From: an uncultured Roseibium sp.
Lineage (GTDB): Bacteria; Pseudomonadota; Alphaproteobacteria; Rhizobiales; Stappiaceae
Assembly (NCBI RefSeq): GCF_963669205.1
Contig: NZ_OY769915.1
Location: forward strand, 2,144,001 to 2,208,000
Direction of reading: 5' to 3'
DNA: 64,000 nucleotides
The notes below the pieces were generated by a model. It was not told the origin of the DNA, searched no databases, and saw only the letters and a list, made by a program, of their open reading frames with translations. Position 1 is the stretch's first letter. Every line of letters begins with the position of its first letter. The translations under genes and the position numbers were made by a program. Positions 8,782 through 15,547 of this stretch are shown in pieces.

Positions 8782-8946
8782 CAGCCCGAAATAGTAGGAA
8801 TGAATTTGTTCGGATACGCGGCGCGAAGCTGCAGGAAACCGACCGGTCTTCTCGAGAACTTCGGCTGGTTTGAAACTCCAGGTGGGCGGTTTGACCGAGA
8901 TTGGACTTGACGCCCGGGCTCTTCTGAGCCAGTTTGATCCCGAAAA

Positions 8947-8962
8947 TTGACGTATTCGTCAA
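8947..8962. promoter_or_regulatory. Inverted repeat upstream of SDR gene
   Basis: TTGACG at 8947-8952 and CGTCAA at 8957-8962 are perfect arms separated by TATT, about 55 bases before the SDR start. A second palindrome, ATACATATGTAT, is at 8985-8996 in the AT-rich leader. Either could be an operator; no regulator is assigned. Confidence 0.3.
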
Positions 8963-9016
8963 CCGAAATAAAAAATCACAATAAATACATATGTATATAA
9001 AGAAAAGGAGGCGCGC

Positions 9017-9784
9017 GTGAAGCTGGATTCCACACTTTCGGCAATTGTCACCGGCGGCGCATCGGGTCTGGGAGCCGCCACCGCAAGAATGCTGGCTCAA
9101 CAGGGGGTGAAGGTCACGATTTTCGACCGCAACGCGGATCAGGGACGTGAAACTGCATTCGAGATCGGCGGGGTCTTTGCCGATGTCGACGTCACCAGCC
9201 AGTCCAGCGTGGAAGCAGGCTTCGAACTCGCCAGACGATCTCATGGTCAGGAACGGATCCTCGTCAATTGCGCAGGCATTGCGCCGGTAGCAAAAACGAC
9301 CTCGCGTGGCGAGCCGCACCCGATGGACATGTTCGAGAAGGTGATTGCGGTTAATCTGGTCGGCTCCTTCAGATGCATCGCGATTGCGTCGACCGGAATG
9401 GCTGAACTTGCACCCGTGACCCCTGACGGCGGGCGCGGTGTCATCGTGTCCACCGCCTCGGTCGCAGCCTTCGACGGGCAAATCGGTCAGGTTGCCTACG
9501 CGGCCTCCAAGGCAGGTGTTGCCGGCATGACACTCCCTGTTGCGCGCGACCTTTCGAAGTCGGGAATACGGGTCATGACGATTGCTCCGGGCATATTCGA
9601 AACGCCCATGCTACTGGGCCTGTCGGCGGAAGTGCAGGAATCGCTCGGCCAGCAGGTGCCATTTCCTTCGCGCCTCGGAAAGGCGGACGAATATGCCGGC
9701 CTCGTCCGGGCAATTTGCGAAAATGATATGCTGAACGGCGAGACGATCCGGCTGGATGGAGCCATCCGGATGGCGCCCCGCTGA
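9017..9784 (+). CDS. SDR oxidoreductase, 3-hydroxyacyl-CoA dehydrogenase type II-like
   Basis: 255 residues, GTG start with AAGGAGG seven bases upstream. The NAD site TGGASGLG and the catalytic Ser (STASVAAFDG) and YAASK are present. The order of motifs and the segment around PFPSRLG with EYAGLV resemble HSD17B10-type enzymes that oxidise short-chain or branched 3-hydroxyacyl-CoA esters. Monocistronic by spacing. It follows the MITE region, which may supply part of its upstream DNA. Confidence 0.85.
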   Translation: MKLDSTLSAIVTGGASGLGAATARMLAQQGVKVTIFDRNADQGRETAFEIGGVFADVDVTSQSSVEAGFELARRSHGQERILVNCAGIAPVAKTTSRGEPHPMDMFEKVIAVNLVGSFRCIAIASTGMAELAPVTPDGGRGVIVSTASVAAFDGQIGQVAYAASKAGVAGMTLPVARDLSKSGIRVMTIAPGIFETPMLLGLSAEVQESLGQQVPFPSRLGKADEYAGLVRAICENDMLNGETIRLDGAIRMAPR

Positions 9785-9961
9785 AGACAGTTTTTCCATC
9801 AAAATTGATGCCGCTTCCAGCCTTTGCATTGTCGTCGGCGCTCCGCGTGAAACTGTCCGGCCGGCGCTCCCGTCTTGTCTTTGCGACAGCCATTCTTTTC
9901 GTTTGACGCAGCGTTGATACTGGAACAGGTTGTCCGGACCTGTTGATTTACGGATTTGAAA

Positions 9962-10480
9962 ATGACTGAGAAAATGCACGAGCTGGCGCCTCATCATTTG
10001 CCTTTTTTTATTCCCAAGGCAGACGGCAGCGACCAGATGATGCTGACGGTGCTGATCGCGCTGATCGTTATCATTCTGCTACTGGGCACCTTTTATCTCT
10101 ACCTGCATTCACTGCCCGAACGGCTGGCCCACAAACACGGACGAATTCAGTTCGAGCTGGTCGCGGTTCTGGGGCTTCTTGCGCTGTTCACGCATAACCA
10201 GATCTTCTGGGTGGCCGCCCTGGTGCTGGCTTTTATTCAATTGCCGGATTTCATGTCACCCCTGGACACGATTGCCAATTCTGCGAACAGGATCGCGAAA
10301 AAGTTCGACGGAAAAGGCGAGGTGTCGGCCGATGCCTATCTGGAGGCACAGGAAACGTTGAGTGGCGAAGCCGGAGAGGAGCAGGCGGCAGCCCGCCCGG
10401 AAGAAGAGGGCGACGCGGAGAGCGCGGCTTCCGAAACCCGCACCGACGAGAAAGTCGAAGGGGACCGGACGCATGTTTGA
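9962..10480 (+). CDS. Small inner-membrane protein paired with HlyD-type protein
   Basis: 172 residues from the ATG at 9962. Two hydrophobic segments (about 25-48 and 65-90) are followed by an acidic, Glu/Ala-rich C-terminal tail. The arrangement 'LPERLAHKHGRIQFE ... LGLLALFTHNQIFWVAAL' resembles the small YiaW-type partner found beside HlyD-like YiaV proteins, but I would not assign the family firmly. The last codons overlap the start of the HlyD gene by eight bases, so translation of the two is probably coupled and the proteins likely act together in the membrane. Confidence 0.7.
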   Translation: MTEKMHELAPHHLPFFIPKADGSDQMMLTVLIALIVIILLLGTFYLYLHSLPERLAHKHGRIQFELVAVLGLLALFTHNQIFWVAALVLAFIQLPDFMSPLDTIANSANRIAKKFDGKGEVSADAYLEAQETLSGEAGEEQAAARPEEEGDAESAASETRTDEKVEGDRTHV

Positions 10481-11717
10481 GACCCTGTTTTGTTCCATGA
10501 TCACGATCCTGCCGGACTATCTCTTCCGCAGATATGTCCAGGGCAAACGGATTGGCCACGAGATCACGCTTTATTCCGTCTGGTACGAATTGCGCTACGG
10601 CATCGTGTCCTGCCTCATGCTGACGATTTCGCTGATCACGCTCATCTTCTATTTCCATCCGTCGTCCACAAGCGCGGTGTCCACCTTCCGTGTTCTGCCG
10701 ATCCTGCCGGAAGGCTCGGGGCGGGTGGCTGAAGTGTTCGTGCCGCTGTCGCTCGACACGGAGGTGAAGGCCGGCGATGCACTGTTCAAGCTGGACAGCA
10801 GCCGCCAGGAAGCCGATGTCACCACCGCAAGGCAGCAGGTCGCCGAAATCGAGGGTGAAATCGCGCTCGCGCAGGGCGAACTTGCGGTCGCTAGCGCGCA
10901 GGTCGAGCAGGCGGAAGCGGCCTTGAAACAGGCGCAGGATGAACTCGACACCAGGCAGGAGCTGTTTGATCGCAATGCCAATGTCGTCAGTGAGCGCGAC
11001 ATAGAAAAGCTGCAGACAACGGTGGATTCCAGACAAGGTGCGCTCGCCGCAGCGCAGGCCAACAAGGACCTGGTTGAAACGAAGATCAATGTCGCCCTGC
11101 CGGCCAGCCTGGAAAGCGCGCGGGCAAGGCAGCAGGAAGCGGAAGTCGAGCTGTCGAAAATGACCGTATATGCGGGTGTCGACGGCACGGTAAGCCAGTT
11201 TGTTCTCAGACCTGGCGATATCGTCAATCCGCTGATGCGCCCGGCGGGGGTCCTGATCCCGGCGGATTCGCAGCAGGAACGCATCGTTGCGGGTTTCAGC
11301 CAGATCGAAGCGCAGGTGATGAAGCCGGGAATGGTGGCGGAAGCATTCTGCCCTTCGGTACCTTTCACGATCATTCCCCTCGTCGTCACCGACGTTCAGA
11401 ACGTGATCGCGTCCGGTCAGGTAACCGCAGGCAGCCAGCTGTTCGACACGTCGCAGGCAGCAACAAAACAGGGAACCGTCACGGCGATCCTTGAGCCGTT
11501 GTACGAAGGCGGCCTCGACAAGCTTCCTCCCGGCGCCAGCTGTTCGGTCAATGCCTATACCAGCAATCACGACAGGCTGACTTCCGACGAAAACCTCGGG
11601 ACGGGAGAATTCGTGTTCCTCCACGTCGTCGACACGGTCGGCATCGTCCATGCGATCATGATACGCGGGCAGGCGCTCAGATACCCGATCACGGCGCTCG
11701 TGCTGACAGGGCACTGA
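10473..11717 (+). CDS. HlyD-family membrane fusion protein
   Basis: 414 residues. An N-terminal membrane segment (about 37-60) is followed by a biotinyl-lipoyl-like half motif (GSGRVAEVFVPL), a long Ala/Gln/Glu-rich coiled-coil hairpin (about 105-225) and the second lipoyl-like half (GVDGTVSQFVLRPGD). This is the layout of periplasmic adaptor proteins such as HlyD/EmrA. The ATG is at 10473 and overlaps the upstream gene. No ABC or MFS partner and no outer-membrane channel is adjacent, so the transported substrate is unknown. Confidence 0.85.
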   Translation: MFETLFCSMITILPDYLFRRYVQGKRIGHEITLYSVWYELRYGIVSCLMLTISLITLIFYFHPSSTSAVSTFRVLPILPEGSGRVAEVFVPLSLDTEVKAGDALFKLDSSRQEADVTTARQQVAEIEGEIALAQGELAVASAQVEQAEAALKQAQDELDTRQELFDRNANVVSERDIEKLQTTVDSRQGALAAAQANKDLVETKINVALPASLESARARQQEAEVELSKMTVYAGVDGTVSQFVLRPGDIVNPLMRPAGVLIPADSQQERIVAGFSQIEAQVMKPGMVAEAFCPSVPFTIIPLVVTDVQNVIASGQVTAGSQLFDTSQAATKQGTVTAILEPLYEGGLDKLPPGASCSVNAYTSNHDRLTSDENLGTGEFVFLHVVDTVGIVHAIMIRGQALRYPITALVLTGH

Positions 11718-11749
11718 GGCTCCTTCGCACCTGGGCATGCGCCTTGCGG

Positions 11750-11770
11750 CCGCGCGCTGAAGGCGCGCGG
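11750..11770 (+). terminator. GC-rich hairpin after HlyD gene
   Basis: CCGCGCGC at 11750-11757 pairs with GCGCGCGG at 11763-11770 around a five-base loop, 33 bases after the stop. There is only a weak T content afterwards (TGTTCC), so termination strength is uncertain. Confidence 0.5.
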
Positions 11771-11836
11771 TGTTCCCGCGTGAGTTCATTGCACGGTTAA
11801 GGCTGGAGGCGGGTTAAGTGCTCCAGGGTATGGATC

Positions 11837-12205
11837 CTAGGACGCGGGTCGATCGCACCAGAAAATATCGTTGTCGACGACGTTGGTTTTGAAAACGACA
11901 TAAGTGAACGGAAAATCGTAAGGGTTCTCGGTGCTGTGCACCTCGAGAGGTTCGCAGGTCAGGGTCTGGCCCGGTTCAAGATTGAACTCCCGGCCTTCGA
12001 TCCGGAAGGTTCCCTTGCCGGACAGGACGTGAAACACCTCCGTGCACGACTTGTGAAAATGCTCATTGACCAGGGTGTGCGGCGGAACTTCGACAATCTG
12101 GACAAGTCCGCCGTCCATGTTGATGTCCGCGTCTCGCAGCAGTACCTTTTTCCTGTATCCGGGCCCGTTGGCCCAGGCGATGTCTTCGTTTCGCACCAGC
12201 TTCAT
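11837..12205 (-). CDS. Cupin-domain protein
   Basis: 122 residues from the ATG at 12205, which has GGGAGG upstream. A single conserved cupin barrel: the first motif HTLVNEHFHKSCTEVFHVLSG holds the metal-binding His/His/Glu, and the second has EPGQTL and later HSTENP with the final His. It is a small cytoplasmic metalloprotein; members range from isomerases to dioxygenases, and no substrate can be assigned. Convergent with the HlyD gene. Confidence 0.8.
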   Translation of the reverse strand: MKLVRNEDIAWANGPGYRKKVLLRDADINMDGGLVQIVEVPPHTLVNEHFHKSCTEVFHVLSGKGTFRIEGREFNLEPGQTLTCEPLEVHSTENPYDFPFTYVVFKTNVVDNDIFWCDRPAS

Positions 12206-12555
12206 ACATCCCTCCCGTTGGTTTCCCCTTGTCCTTCGATGCCCGTTTTGGGCCATTTGGACATTGAAAATTCTACCCAATGAGGGAGTGTTTCAGAAGA
12301 AAGTGCCAAAATAGGGCCGTGCAACCCTCACGGCACGTCACCGGCCGGAGAACAATTGGGAGCCGGTACCCAGATGTGTCGAGAGGAAAAAAGAAGAAGC
12401 GAAACAAGAATTTGCTGGGTTCCGGCCTTCCGCTGAGCTTTGGCCGGAATGACAAGTCAGTTGACTTTAGGTCTCTTCAAAAACCCCGTTTCGGGGTCGA
12501 CTTGACAACGGTGGACCGGGTTGCGGAAGCAGTGTCCCGAACCCGGCCAGCCCGG
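12206..12555. other. Intergenic region with a dispersed repeat
   Basis: 350 bases between the cupin promoter and the 3' end of the VOC gene. It holds the repeat at 12417-12456 and a short CCCCG/CGGGG hairpin near 12484. Open frames through it cross the repeat and are antisense to the VOC gene, so I see no gene here. Confidence 0.5.
12417..12456 (+). repeat. Dispersed 40-bp intergenic repeat, copy 1
   Basis: 32 of 40 bases match 45651-45690 (core CTTCCGCTG and CCGGAATGAC). Both copies are intergenic and can fold, since TCCGG and CCGGA flank the core. It resembles the short REP-like 'CCGGAATGAC' repeats common between genes in GC-rich proteobacteria. Confidence 0.6.
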
Positions 12556-12942
12556 TCACTTGTAGCTCACCACTTCGAATTCGATGCCGTCGTCATCGTC
12601 GAAATAAAAGCGCCGGCCGGGTTCGTAGTCCTGGTGGTTGTGCGTTTCGTAGCCACCGGCCTTGATCCGTGCCTCCGTCTGGTCGAGATCGTCGACAACG
12701 ACCGCGATATGATTCAGGCCGCCGTGATGGCTGTAACTTTCGCCGCTCACCGGCGTCGTGTCATTGGAGGGAGAGTAAGCGGCGACATAACTTGTCTCGT
12801 TGCCGATATGGTAGGTCGTGCCGCCGTTGAGGGCGGCTCCCTTCCAACGGACTTTCCATCCGAACCAGTCTTCCAAGCGTTTTGCCGTCGCTTCCGGGTC
12901 GGTTACCGTCACGTTGACGTGCTCCAGGAAAGCAGTGCTCAT
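12556..12942 (-). CDS. VOC-family (glyoxalase-like) protein under SoxR control
   Basis: 128 residues with two beta-alpha-beta-beta-beta modules of the vicinal oxygen chelate fold. Probable metal ligands are His8 (LEHVNV), His in GGLNHIAVVVDD, and Glu in GIEFEVV. It is similar to lactoylglutathione-lyase-type proteins, but substrate is not determined. Its promoter carries the soxR-type operator (12991-13008) in the spacer, so it is very probably induced by redox-cycling compounds and could inactivate such a compound or a related aldehyde. Confidence 0.85.
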   Translation of the reverse strand: MSTAFLEHVNVTVTDPEATAKRLEDWFGWKVRWKGAALNGGTTYHIGNETSYVAAYSPSNDTTPVSGESYSHHGGLNHIAVVVDDLDQTEARIKAGGYETHNHQDYEPGRRFYFDDDDGIEFEVVSYK

Positions 12943-12981
12943 GGTGTTGTCCTTTCAGGGTTTGACTCCTCGTGGACACAT

Positions 12982-13012
12982 GAGATAATTCCTCAAGTAT
13001 ACTTGAGGTCAA
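12982..13012 (-). promoter_or_regulatory. SoxR-dependent promoter with sox box
   Basis: The perfect 18-bp palindrome CCTCAAGTATACTTGAGG (12991-13008) is a sox box. Read on the minus strand, TTGACC (13012-13007) is the -35, TATCTC (12987-12982) the -10, and the spacer is 19 bases, the long spacing typical of MerR-family promoters that SoxR untwists. The layout is almost the same as the E. coli soxS promoter. It drives the VOC gene; the divergent soxR gene starts 23 bases from the box. Confidence 0.92.
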
Positions 13013-13030
13013 GAGCAAAAAGGAACTTAT

Positions 13031-13519
13031 TTGAAAAAGGTTATGAAGGGGACGGATCTTCTTTCGATCGGCGAACTTGCAGACAGGACAGGCCTGTCCG
13101 TGTCGGCGATCCGTTTTTACGAGGAAAAGGGGCTCGTTCATCCCGTCAGGAACAGCGGCGGCCAACGGAGATTCCTGCGCGCGGATATCCGCCGTCTGTC
13201 TTTTGCGCTTGTCGCCCAGGAATTCGGTTTCACGATCTCGGAGATCGCCGCCCGTCTTGCGCAGCTGCCGGAGGGCCGGGCGCCGAACAAGGCGGACTGG
13301 AGCAGAATGAGCCGGGAGTTCCGGAAGCACCTTGACGAGAGAATCGAGAGAATGACCACGCTTCGCGACAAACTGGACGCGTGCATCGGTTGCGGGTGCC
13401 TGTCCATGAAGTCCTGCCGGCTCTACAACGCAGGCGATGCGGCGGCACGCCATGGGCGCGGCCCCAGGTATCTGCTCGGCGACCTTCCTGACCTGACAGG
13501 CGTAGACGAGGCGAGCTAG
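13031..13519 (+). CDS. soxR: Redox-sensing MerR-family activator SoxR
   Basis: Up to 162 residues (TTG at 13031 with AAGGA upstream; ATG at 13043 is the alternative). The N-terminal MerR helix-turn-helix reads LSIGELADRTGLSVSAIRFY, followed by the dimerisation helix and the [2Fe-2S] cluster motif CIGCGCLSMKSC, which is diagnostic of SoxR. It senses redox-active compounds by cluster oxidation and activates from promoters with long spacers. The only visible target is the divergent VOC gene; no soxS is present, as is usual outside enterobacteria. Confidence 0.95.
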   Translation: MKKVMKGTDLLSIGELADRTGLSVSAIRFYEEKGLVHPVRNSGGQRRFLRADIRRLSFALVAQEFGFTISEIAARLAQLPEGRAPNKADWSRMSREFRKHLDERIERMTTLRDKLDACIGCGCLSMKSCRLYNAGDAAARHGRGPRYLLGDLPDLTGVDEAS

Positions 13520-13728
13520 CCATCCCGGTCGAGCGCAGTCCTCCTCATGGCAGCCAGGAATGCTTTCATGTGGGCAACTCTCCCGGATGCACGTGGAGAT
13601 GGGACGATGCAGTCGTTCGGCCCTGGTTCGCCGTAGCGTGAGAGAAGGCATACGTGAAACCCGGCAGGGAAAGATGCGCACCGGTAAACCGGGGCGCATC
13701 TTTCAGGCTCAGGACAGCCCGTCCGGCG

Positions 13729-13986
13729 TCATCTGTTGTCCAGCTGGGAGCGGACACGTTTCAGTCCGAGCTGGGTAATCCGGTACGGACCGCTGTTTTT
13801 TGAGGCAATCAGTTTTTTGTACCTGAGTTTTCGGAACAGTCTCAGCGAGCATCCGCCCCAGTACCAACCGTCACGCGTAACGGTTTCCTGCTTGATGATG
13901 CGGCCATCTTCGTCTTTCTCCACGATGATGCAGCCACCTTGCGCCAGCAGGTGAAGGACCCGCTGTTCGGCTTTTGATATGTCCAT
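13729..13986 (-). CDS. yjhX: YjhX-family toxin-like protein (UPF0386)
   Basis: 85 residues from the ATG at 13986, the same length as E. coli YjhX. The motifs MDISKAEQRVLHLLAQGG, IIVEKDEDGRI, LRLFRKLRYKKLI and PYRITQLGLKRVRSQLDNR match the family closely. E. coli YjhX is described as the toxin of a YjhX/YjhQ pair in which YjhQ is an acetyltransferase. No acetyltransferase gene is adjacent here, so this copy appears to be an orphan; whether it is toxic is unknown. Confidence 0.88.
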   Translation of the reverse strand: MDISKAEQRVLHLLAQGGCIIVEKDEDGRIIKQETVTRDGWYWGGCSLRLFRKLRYKKLIASKNSGPYRITQLGLKRVRSQLDNR

Positions 13987-14230
13987 TTGTTGAAGTGCCT
14001 GAGAAATCGATACAGGTTCGCGGTCGCTGCGGCCAGTCGCACGCAACGCCGTTTTGCACTGTCCGGCTTTCATTTAGCCGGGACTTATCGGGACTCCAGT
14101 TGTCCGGACATAAAACCTCGCTATCGGAAAGCCCGCGTATCACAGGGAGGGAGCACGATCAATCTCGGTCAGCGCAACAACACGAGCTGCGACACGGTTC
14201 CGCGCACCTGTTGCGAAATTGCTGCAAATG

Positions 14231-14485
14231 TCAGCTGCTTTCTGCGGGCCAGTATCCATTCTCCGGGCTCCGTGAGACGGCAATTGCCTTCACGTCCCGC
14301 GACCTGCATGACGAACAGACAAGCGTTTCGCTGAGCGCCGAGACTTTCTGGTCCTGTGAGAACCGCGACCCGTTCATGTATCTGAACCGCCCGCAATTGT
14401 GGCAGACGATACCAAGCCGCCGGTCGGATTTTCCCAGAGCTTCGATGGTTGGATCATCAGTAGGGGCGGTTGAGGCTAAAGACAT
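14231..14485 (-). CDS. Small zinc-ribbon protein
   Basis: 84 residues with two CxxC pairs (CHNCGRFRYMNG and CSSCRSRDV), which would bind one zinc ion in a ribbon fold. The C-terminus has SRSPENGYWPAE. I do not recognise a characterised function; size and cysteine spacing suggest a cytoplasmic nucleic-acid- or protein-binding role. The ATG at 14485 has no clear ribosome-binding site. A strong inverted repeat lies 27-48 bases upstream. Confidence 0.6.
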   Translation of the reverse strand: MSLASTAPTDDPTIEALGKSDRRLGIVCHNCGRFRYMNGSRFSQDQKVSALSETLVCSSCRSRDVKAIAVSRSPENGYWPAESS

Positions 14486-14511
14486 GATTAAATGATGTGC
14501 AAATAGAATTG

Positions 14512-14533
14512 ATTTCCGAGAGGTCTCGGAAAT
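14512..14533. promoter_or_regulatory. Perfect 22-bp inverted repeat upstream of zinc-ribbon gene
   Basis: ATTTCCGAGA (14512-14521) and TCTCGGAAAT (14524-14533) are perfect arms with a two-base spacer. Read from the minus strand it is just upstream of the zinc-ribbon start in AT-rich DNA, a good position for an operator. Its short spacer fits a protein-binding dyad better than an RNA hairpin. The remaining AT-rich DNA up to 14768 shows no gene. Confidence 0.45.
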
Positions 14534-14768
14534 TTAACTTATGTTCCTTAATAATATATCACAACAAATTTAAAAGTAAAACATCGAAAAATGTACCTGA
14601 GTGATCGTTCATGTTGCGAGGGAAATATCAATTTTCATTGAATTGATTGGTAAAAACGTCAGTATTTCAGAGAAATATTTGACCGGATAGAAAAAAATAT
14701 CAGGACAGCCTCTGAATTGCGTTACGAAAGGTCTCGCCATTCGACGGGCGTGCCGCTATGAGAGGGGA

Positions 14769-15071
14769 ATGAACCTGCTTTCTGATACTTGGATAGATCT
14801 TCTCGGATTTTCGGGATTCTTGAATCCGTTTGCGCTGCTGATCGGCGGATACTTGGGCTGGCGTGCAGACACAGCGCAAAAGCTCTGGATTGTCGGCTTC
14901 GCAGCCGCCGCGCTTTCCCTCATGCTCGAAGCTGCGGTAGGCATGCTCCAGATACCGCAACCGATTTCGCAGGACGCGGGCGCGCTGGCCATGTTCCCGT
15001 TTCGATTTGTCGGGGGCGCAGCGTTGGGTGGCGTCATGTTCTGGCTGCGCAGGCAGCGCAAAAGAACCTGA
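14769..15071 (+). CDS. Small hypothetical membrane protein
   Basis: 100 residues, ATG with GAGAGGGG directly upstream. Three hydrophobic segments (about 14-30, 40-60 and 78-93) separated by short loops and a basic tail (RRQRKRT). It is likely an inner-membrane protein. I do not recognise the family. It ends seven bases before the convergent DUF6455 gene. Confidence 0.65.
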   Translation: MNLLSDTWIDLLGFSGFLNPFALLIGGYLGWRADTAQKLWIVGFAAAALSLMLEAAVGMLQIPQPISQDAGALAMFPFRFVGGAALGGVMFWLRRQRKRT

Positions 15072-15078
15072 AGCTCAA

Positions 15079-15330
15079 TCAGTCTTGCAGCCAGCGTTCG
15101 AAAAGCTCGGCGTTCGGACAGTTCTTCATGGGGTGCTGAGCCCCGTCCGGATGCTCTTCGAGCCATCTCTCGCAGGCTTCGGCATTGCCGCAGTTGATGC
15201 ATCTCAGGGCAGCCGAGCGCAACTCGGCATCGGATCTGATCCCGGTCGGAATCTTCTCCATGGCACCGATGGTGTCGAGCATTCTGCCCATCAAGCCGGC
15301 GCGCTCGTTCAGGCGGTCCATCCAGTTCAC
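15079..15330 (-). CDS. DUF6455-family protein
   Basis: 83 residues if started at the GTG at 15330, which has GGGAG seven bases upstream; an ATG at 15321 is the alternative. Typical family pattern: NERAGLMGRMLDTIG near the start, then ALRCINCGNAEACERWL and NCPNAELFERW with conserved cysteines that could bind a metal or form disulfides. Found mainly in Alphaproteobacteria; function unknown. Confidence 0.75.
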   Translation of the reverse strand: MNWMDRLNERAGLMGRMLDTIGAMEKIPTGIRSDAELRSAALRCINCGNAEACERWLEEHPDGAQHPMKNCPNAELFERWLQD

Positions 15331-15547
15331 GCTGTTTCTCCCTTCACAGCTTTCTGTCCAGGTCAGCCCCAGGTTGTCCGCGAGCAAATCGAGTGGACAA
15401 GCCGGTTTCTCAAGTCATGCAGGACCGTACAATGAACCGTTAAGGCTCCCGCGGCATTGATCAGGGTCAAGTCTGTGCAGGCCAGGCGAAAGCGGTCATA
15501 CTGCGTGCTTGCGAATCTCTGCGACTGCGAATGCGAGAGGCGTTGCG

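Noticed and set aside
10251..11789. A 512-codon minus-strand open frame
   Set aside because: Antisense to the HlyD gene; Arg/His/Gln-rich composition typical of shadow frames.
11825..11837. AGGGTATGGATCC next to the cupin stop codon, resembling a MITE family 1 end
   Set aside because: Only 11 of 13 bases match, orientation relative to the CTAG is wrong, and no second end exists nearby; likely chance.
12280..13335. A 351-codon plus-strand open frame
   Set aside because: Crosses a dispersed repeat, runs antisense to the VOC gene and overlaps the soxR gene and its operator.
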